Source: Uloborus plumipes (Eukaryota; Arthropoda; Arachnida; Araneae; Uloboridae). Taken from it: DNA of 64,000 nucleotides. Under the pieces are notes generated by a model that had not been told where the DNA came from, did not search any database, and was given only the letters and a program-made list of their open reading frames with translations. The translations under genes and the position numbers were made by a program. Shown piece by piece: positions 34,601 to 43,600 of this stretch (positions are counted from its first letter, which is position 1; each line of letters begins with the position of its first letter). The stretch spans positions 47,055 through 111,054 of the forward strand of contig JAXGGA010002972.1 of NCBI GenBank assembly GCA_038373865.1, read 5' to 3'.

Positions 34601-37600
34601 AAAACTCTTTACTCATGCAATTACTATATATACTGTTGCATAAATGAAGCAATTTGGTATACAAGACAAGCTTCAAAGTTTGGAGTAACAAGACTAAATT
34701 TCCAAAAAGTTTTCCCTAACAACACTTAAAAAAAAAATAATCAATAAAAAAAAAATAAAAAATAAAGAAATAAAATAAATAAGTAAAATAAATAAATAAT
34801 TTAAAAATGCTTGAAAACTTAGACAACATTTTATGATTTTTGACATACTCATAATTTAATGTTGTGGAAATAAATACTGGCACATTCTGGTGTAATTTTG
34901 TATTGTTTGACTAGGAATTAAAGATTTTGATTTAAGTGAAAGCTGGAGTAAGCAAGTAGTGCAAAAAACACTGAATTCTTGGTTTCCAAATTCAAATCTA
35001 GAAATTATATGTTTGTTTGATTGCAGGGAAATTTGAGCTCATTAAAAAATGAAAAGTTTGCCCTAAAAGACTACAGAAATGAAATATTTTTTTTCTGATA
35101 TTAACCCATTAATGCCTGACATTTTTTTTCCAAAGATATTTTGCATAATGGTTACAAACAGTGTTTAATGGACTGGAAAAATAATTTAAAAAATATCATG
35201 TAAAAAATAATTTTTGTATTAAGGAAAGAAAAATCGTCTCTTAAAAGTTACGATAGACCCCACAGGGTACATACTTTTTTACTAAAATTTTTTTCTGCCT
35301 ACGATATAATATTTAAATAGACATTTTATAAGAAGAAATAAAATCGGCAATTAACATAAAGGGGGAAGCTGGGAATCAGTTTGAAAACTTAGCTTTTTTT
35401 CTTGAGATTGTGAACGATGTCATTATATTAAAACTGTTACAGAACGCACTTTGCAATGGTTATGTGCTGCAATCTCTTAATAACGAATTGAAACAATACC
35501 AAGGTACTAATTGAACACTATTATTTGGTTGAAATGATCATTTTGGGGAAATTCAGACCTTCTTTTGGATGTCCCTAAAAAGGGACGCTAGGCATTAATG
35601 GGTTAATTCGCAATGAAAGCAATTAACAAAAATTCTAATTAGAAAAATGTACTTTTTATGAATGTGGCAATTAGGTGTATTTTGATCAAATTTAAAAAAA
35701 AGTGTGAATGAGACTGGAGTTCAGTACTTCCTTCAGTTCTTTTCAAATTGTTGCATTTTTCAGTTTGGTATTATTGGACTTGTTGAAGAAGAATGGTTGG
35801 CAACTCTGGCTACTATAGATCCGGAGGACGTCACTTACATTGATTTTGTGACAGAAGGGAGAAAGCTTGCCAGGCAGTTGAAGGATAAGGTCAGTTTTTA
35901 TCATTCTTTCTGATACAATATTAAAAAAAAAATTACTGTTACACCTTTCTGAACTTAAACAAATGTGATGGAAAGTAACAAGTTACCGGACAAACTTTTT
36001 AATATTTAGTTGCCACTATTTTGTAACTACTCATCATATTGTAGATTATTTTTTCATTGCTATTCATTGCTGAAGGAGAAGATAATTGTTTAAAATCTGT
36101 TCTGAATAACTTCAGTTTTAAAACTTTTATCATCCAAGTTTTATTGAATCAGGACCAATTTTTACTGTCCAACTGTGGACAAAATCATAACGAGATACTT
36201 TGATTATCACCATAGTTCAATTTTTAAATTATCAATTGTAACAGAAAAAAAAGGTACAAAAAATATCTAAAAACTTATATTTCCTGTTTTTAACTTATGA
36301 ATTTGTGCATTATATTGTTTAATTATATGTGTTGTGCATGTGCAATATATGTATCTATGTTGCAGGAAAATGTGGACTATGTAATTGCTTTGGCACCCAC
36401 ATGCCGGACACCTAATGATTGTGACGATACTCGCCGAGAAGTGTGGATGAAATAGATTTAATCTTGGGAGGACATGACCATGTGTATGAAGATAAAAAAG
36501 GCAAGCATATTTCTGTGCTAAAATGATCTTAGTAAATGTTCACACCGTTGGGGGATGATTGGTATACAGTTGAGTCTCCATAACTACGACAGACTTATAT
36601 AACTGGAATATAAGGTTAGATATAACGTCGAATATAAGTGAAGCTAAAACCACGATGCAAACATCCTATCGGAAGTACAATTTCTTAGTGCACACGGGAC
36701 CATTTCCTTCATATCTACACAGATTCAAAATAATAAGCTCACCATTATGTGTTTGCAGCCAACTTGTAACTCCTGAACATTACGTATTCAATTGTCCGTT
36801 AACTAGCTCTTTCCACTGCACATATAATTCCAACCTTCCTGCATCCAAAAATATAGCTCATATTCTACATCATCCAGCTACTCGCAAGAATCTTCATAAA
36901 ATAATGTTTTTACTCAGCACTCAAATAGAAGACTTCAAATATCCTGCCTAAAAACTTTAAAAGTTATATTTTTGCCTTTTTCTGTATATGTCAAAATTGT
37001 TTTTTCCTTTTTATTATTTCTTTTCCAAGTAATTTGTATATTATTTTATGTAAATTTATATCCAGTTATAATGTAAGTTTCCTAGCGGGCGCTTGGTCGT
37101 TCGTTAGTTTTTCTTTCCTCTCAGCCACCACATCCGGTTTAACCCTCATCATGGTAGGTACAGTGGTGACTGGTGGAGTTTAAATAAATAAATAAATAAA
37201 ACTCGAATATTACTTACAAAATTTTCATTGAGTCAAAAACTCTGGAGAAAGCTATGAGAACTATGAATAACATGAAGCTTTTAGCTAGGCCCTTTAGCAG
37301 TGGCATACACAGACAAATCCTTTCAGGGGGGGGGGGTGAGCTGAGACTCTTTGAGAGGGGGGGGGGCAGGGCACCTCACAAAATATAGCTAAGAAAAGTA
37401 AGTGTTTCGAATTTCTTATATCAATTATGACAAAAATACATAGTTAAAAAATATTTTTTATAGACATAAATCTTGTTGAGAAGTAAAGCGTTTTGATGAA
37501 AATAGAAAATGCTAAAATTGAAATTTGAAAAATTTTCTTTATTGAAGAAGGTGTTCCTTAAATAAGTGCATGCAATATTTTTGCAAATTTGAGCTTTAAT

Positions 37601-40600
37601 AACATTAATTTCGCCATTTATTTTACCATATTCCTAATATTGGGTTTCAATCACACATTTGTTGAAATTTATTTAACAAAATTAAATAAATGAACAGTCA
37701 TTAATCTGTGTTTCTGAAACATATTTGAAATAAATGTCAACAGAATTGAATTTTAGATGACCATACTCGTTGCATACAGTAAAATAGACAGATTAAAGAA
37801 AAAAAGTAAGAAGAGATTCACTTATTTTCCCCTTTCTTTTAATTTTGCCCCGTATTTCTTTCAAAAAAAAAAAAAAAAAAAAAAAAGCCTCAAGTCTTAA
37901 TTTTAGCAAGAAAAAAAAAATTTTTAAAAATGAATAAAAATAATTAAATAAACAATTTAAGCTTCAATTTTCAAAATTTGTTGGGAAAATTTCAGAGGGG
38001 GCTGCAGCCCTATCAGCCCACCTCCTGAGTATGCCATTGCCCTTGGGACTTAGAGTTATCAAGACTCACACACACAACTGCATAAGTTTCATAAATTTAG
38101 GGTCATTCCATAGAAATGTTAACCTCAGCCATAGAAAAAAAATACCAAAGTGAAAAAAGTATTAAAAAAAAAAAAGTAAATAAAAAACAAAAGAAAAAAA
38201 AACTTGAAAAAAATTGTAATTATCACTGAGATTAGCCATAATAAATAGTTTGTAATGTGTTTACTGCTTGTTTTTCAATGGTTACGTTAGACACACGCCA
38301 TCTTGAGTAAAAGTGACACTTAAGACTAAAAAAAAATTAAGATTTAATAAATGTGTTTTATGTTTTTAAAAGCCAACTTTACACATTTTTCAAATATATC
38401 ATTCAATTTTTAACACTTGCTTAACTTTGAGAAATTTTTGCCTCACAACATGAGCATTTATTTTCAGGGTTGCAAAAATGTTACGTTAGTCACGCTGCTA
38501 TTTTGGTTGAAAAAATATCTACTGTCAGTAATTTTGTTTTAAATTCTTAGCAGAAATGATACATAGATACCATGTACATTGTAAATCCACCAACATAACT
38601 AAAAAATATTTTTTATCCTTTCAGTTACAAGTAAAAACAGTTACAAAATCAGCTCTGAATGTTGCGTTAGTCACTATGGAATGACCCTTTAGTGATTTTC
38701 ATATGGTACTCAAAAGACTTACCGGTGATCCTTAGGATTTCTTGAGTATTGAAATAGAGGAAAGCAAAAAAATTTTTTCCGTTATGTTGGCAGCTGTTCA
38801 TTTTCCACTTTTTTGATGGCGCAGTTTTTAATACATGGTTTCATTGGGAGCATTGTTTCATCTGCAAGTAGAATCTAGTTTATCAAAGAATGGAGAGTAT
38901 TAGTATCATGCAGTTTTGAGCTGCGAAGTTATTTGAATTTTTTTTGTGGGCTCAATTTGTTAAAAATGTTTTCAAATGAAATTTCTTCAAATCATTTTAG
39001 TAAAAATGTGTTAATAAAGTTTACGTAGCAACTTTTTAAGTGAAAAATTAGACAGATAAACACAGAACAGAAATTTAAACATTGAAGGAAATGTTCGTTA
39101 TACCACTGAATGCTTTTGATTTTGTGAGGGGTTCGTTATTGTGAAATGTTTTTTACTGAAGAATTTTGACAGGATTTGCAGTCACAATTTTTGTGTGCGG
39201 GCTATTAATAAAATTTTAAGAAGAAAAATTAGTGCATTCCTCAAAATCCATTTTAAAAAAATGAAGAATATTTTTTTTCTCTTCCTTAACCTCAATCAGT
39301 GTCATGTTTGCACCGAGTTTGCAAAGAAATGATCCAACAAAATACACGATTTTGGGTGTTAAATTTTTGCACATTGCTTTTTAATTTGATATTAAAATCA
39401 AATATTTGGTTGGGGCATAAACTAAACACCCATTCACTTATTTCTAACATTGCTTTGAAGCATATTATGATGATTCATAATATTTTTTTATTTTTTGAGA
39501 ACTGCAGGTTAACGGCAACAAGAAGATCGTCAAAAGTGGCAAGATTTTAGGAATTTCAACAAATAACTTTAAAATTTCAACACTTGCATCGGCTGAAATT
39601 TTATTGAAAAATCGAAGTTACCTCAAAAGTTTAGGGAGCGATGAAGAACTTAAGAGCAACTTTCTGTTTATCGGGTTAAGGGAATTATTACTTTAATCTA
39701 TTGTAGTGGGATAACTTCTGAGTTTTGTTTTATTGCTTTATGTAGGATTAACCCATTTATGTCAATTTTTTTTTAACATATTTTTTTCATTTTTATCTGC
39801 TTAAAACTTTACTTGGAATGGTTTACATACATTTTAGGCTTAAAATAGTTCGCCGTTGCCATATTTATTAAGTTATTTAACGTCCTGTTTATGGGATATT
39901 TTGCAGATATGTGAGCAAAATACGACCTTACTTGACTTTACTTTTGCAAAGTAACATTACAGAAGGCATCTGTGATCAATTTTAAGCAAATCATTTTAAA
40001 ATAGTTTAATTTTATGAAAAATAAGTTCGCAAAAAAAAAACTTACTTTCTGTGGCTACCCATGCTGGATCGTTGCTTGACTGATTTGTCTGAAAATAGCT
40101 GTCAATAAATAAACTCTGATGTCCAAATAGTGGCTCTAACTGGTTTTCTCAAGAAGAAGGACTATTTAACTTGTGAAAAACAGCTTTAGTAAAATGATAT
40201 ACCCATTACAGGTTTTTGTATGCAGTAACTAACCAAGTCCCTTTTTTAGGCTACTGGGTTATCAATGGGTTAATGTTAATAAACTTTAGTTACAATGGTG
40301 AATATTTTTGTTATTTTTTTTGAATATGAAATTTAATTTAAATTAATAAGGCTTAACATAACATTGTACTGTATAATAACTCAAATCATGGACATGAAAA
40401 TATCTTTCAAAAACTTTATAGTTTTAATGAAGACTGTAAATGCACTATTGCATGAGAGAGGCGTTAACCTTTTAACTGTCAATGCCGAGATATAGTCTCG
40501 GGCTACAGCTGAGTTTTCGCAAAATGTCACGCCCCGAGTAATTACTCGGGTAATTTTTTTTTTTTTTTTATTTTTTGAGTGCACGTATTGTTATACCCGA

Positions 40601-43600
40601 ATATATATCGGGAGACGTTTATTTGGCTTCATCTCTTTGTCTCAAACCCGACTGTTTCTCGGGTTGTGCTTGGAAAAGTGTTAAAAATCAAAATAACATG
40701 ACAGCTAAAGGGTTAATAAGTGAATGTTTCACTAAATAATTTTGTTTTTAAACGGTTATGCCAGCGATCTATTTAAGATGACATCTTTTCAGACTCCTCA
40801 CTAAACCTTTTTATCATTTCTTATTCGTATTGGCTGGTTTCCTATTGAACCAATTTCAATAGAAAACAGCTAATAGAATAACGGAATGATAAAAAAGTCA
40901 TAGTTTTCGTGAGGAGTACTCCAAAAGTGGTTATATGTGTCAACATGGAAATGTCACTAGCTGAAGAAAAAAAAATATCTCCAAAGTGAAAAAAGTATCA
41001 AAACATAAATAAATAAATAAAAATCATACAACATAAGAAGTTAAAAAATTGAAAAAGTATTGTAATTATCACTGAGATTAGCCATAATAAATAGTTTGTA
41101 GTGTGTTTACTGCTTGTTATTCGATGGTTACGTTAGTCACACTCCATCTTGAGTAAAAGTGACACTTAAGACTAAAAAAAATTAAGATTTAATAAATGTG
41201 TTTTATGTTTTTAAAAGCCAACTTTACACATTTTTCAAACATATCATTCAATTTTTAACACTTGCTTAACTTTGAGAAATTTTTGCCTCGCAACATGAGC
41301 ATTCATTTTCAGGGTTGCAAAAATGTTACGTTAGTCACGCTGCTATTTTGGTTGAAAAAATATCTACTGTCAGTAATTTTGTTTTAAATTCTTAGCAGAA
41401 ATGATACATAGATACCATGTACATTGTAAATCCACCAGCATAACTAAAAAATATTTTTTATCCTTTAAGTTACAAGTGAAAACAGTTACAAAATCAGCTC
41501 TGAATGTTACGTTAGTCGCTATGGAATGACCCTAATGACATATATTTTTTGTGATTTTTATTGAAGCCCCCCCCACCACACACACACAAAAAAATATCAA
41601 GGAAAACAGTTTACCAACCTCACTTTCGTTCTGAGAGGGCTACGGAGCAGTAAGCAGGGGTCTTTGTGATTGGTCCACCATCAATGACTAGCATTAAAAT
41701 AAGTTTTTTGCTGTCACAGAGTTTTTCAATTTTAGTATGATACCTAATACTAATAATTATGCAACATTGTTTTTGCATGAAAAGTTGTTGGAAATTAAGC
41801 CCTATTTTTTGTCCTGAAAAATTAGAAATTTACATCAAGAACTTCAAGAAACTTAAAAAAAATAAAAAAAAAATTAACCAAACTTCAACAAAGTGAGAAT
41901 GGATGCTATTTTTTCCATGCAATTGTGAGCAAAGATAAACTTTTGTCTAAATTTTTTTCCCAAAACCATAGAAACCGTCCACAAACATTTAACTGAAAAA
42001 AAAAGTTGCACAAATTTTCGATCTATAGATGCATTCAAGTTCGTTAAGAAACTACTCAATTTGTTCGCGTTGCTACTTTGAAATGAAATCACAATTTTTA
42101 TAACAGAAATACTATTTATTCACAATCATTTTTTGTGTCGTTTCTTTTTTTCAACAAGTAACCTCATCGCAACTACGAAGCAAAAAAGTTTGCAGAATAG
42201 TAACATATTATACACTGAAAAATATGAACGGCTGATGTCAAACACATGAATGGTAATTTTAATCAGAAAATGAATAAAATGAAAAGGAAAACTTAAATTA
42301 ATGCAGGTATTGGTAACTTTCAGACGATTGGGAAAAACTTTTAATTTGTCAAAAAACTATTCATTGTTTTTGCTTATATTGTAGTTTTTAAGTAAAATTA
42401 CTTTGAATTAGTGCTCTTTCAGTATTGACCTTGCTTTCAGTGCTCAAAATGTCGAGAGTTAACTTAGTTTTTTTTACAGATATTGTTGACGGGGAAGATG
42501 GTGAAGTTCTAGTGTCATTTTTCGACAGATCTAGACGCCGCTTTTCAAGCATTAGAACTCAGGAAAACAAATATAGGTAATTTGTCTTACTGAACATATT
42601 GTCATTATTATGCAACATTTAGTGACAGAATGTACTTATGGGCGGTAAGTACTCATCACCGCATTTGAGGACCCGAGACCCCTTTAATGAGTTCCAATTG
42701 GCTAATTCTCTAAAATCAACTACAAACAATTTGGTGGCATTCACAGTTTTATTTATTAGCATTTTCAATTGCTTTGTTTAAATTCAGGACCATTTATTGT
42801 ATGATGTTACTCAAAGTTTCGTGTGCAGCTACAAGGAAAAGTAGTTGCCAACCCACAACTAACTTGGAATAAGACAAAATTCTTTGGTAAACAAGTGTGA
42901 TTGTATGGTTTGGAATAGATAAAATTTTTCAATGATATAAATAAGGAAAAATCAAAAATTTTATTGCATTGCCTTAAACCTGTCCCATTAAAACTGAAAA
43001 ATTGTAAAAGATCATGTAAGAAAATGTTTGCGGTTTCATTATAGAAAGTGGAACATTGCAAGTCATTTTGCAAAACAAATTTTTTTGGATAATTTTTATT
43101 TGATTTTGTCAAAAATATGTTAAATTTTATTGGCAACAGTGTTTTTTTTCAGATAGCTTAAATTAATTACTAGGAAAAAAAGTAATATTGAAAGAATTTT
43201 TGTGATGTGTAACCTGAGTTACCAACGATTTGTAACCTGAGTTACTGAGTGAATAATTAATGAAAAAAACTCTATGTAGTTGTTTACATTCAAATGTAAG
43301 TTTTAAAGTAGCTTAGAATCTATAGATTTATGTACAATACTTTGTATCAATCAAAATTTTAACAAGAGCAGAATTTCAAGTTCTTAGTGAACTAAGTATG
43401 TCAGATGTCTGTTTTAGGTAACCTGAGTTACCAAAAGAAATTAATTTATTGGTTAATAATTATTTTATGTATTAACATATTTTGCATTTCCTAAATAAGT
43501 TAAAAGTAGTTTAAAATTAAAAAAAATCAATAACCTTTCCAAAACATTTTTTTTCATTAGAATAAGTGTTAAACCAGGCACAAGTGTATCAAATGTATCG

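Noticed and set aside
42807..43136. 109-codon minus-strand open frame in intron 7
   Set aside because: AT-rich composition, no domain, antisense to an intron; frames of this length are expected by chance in such DNA.
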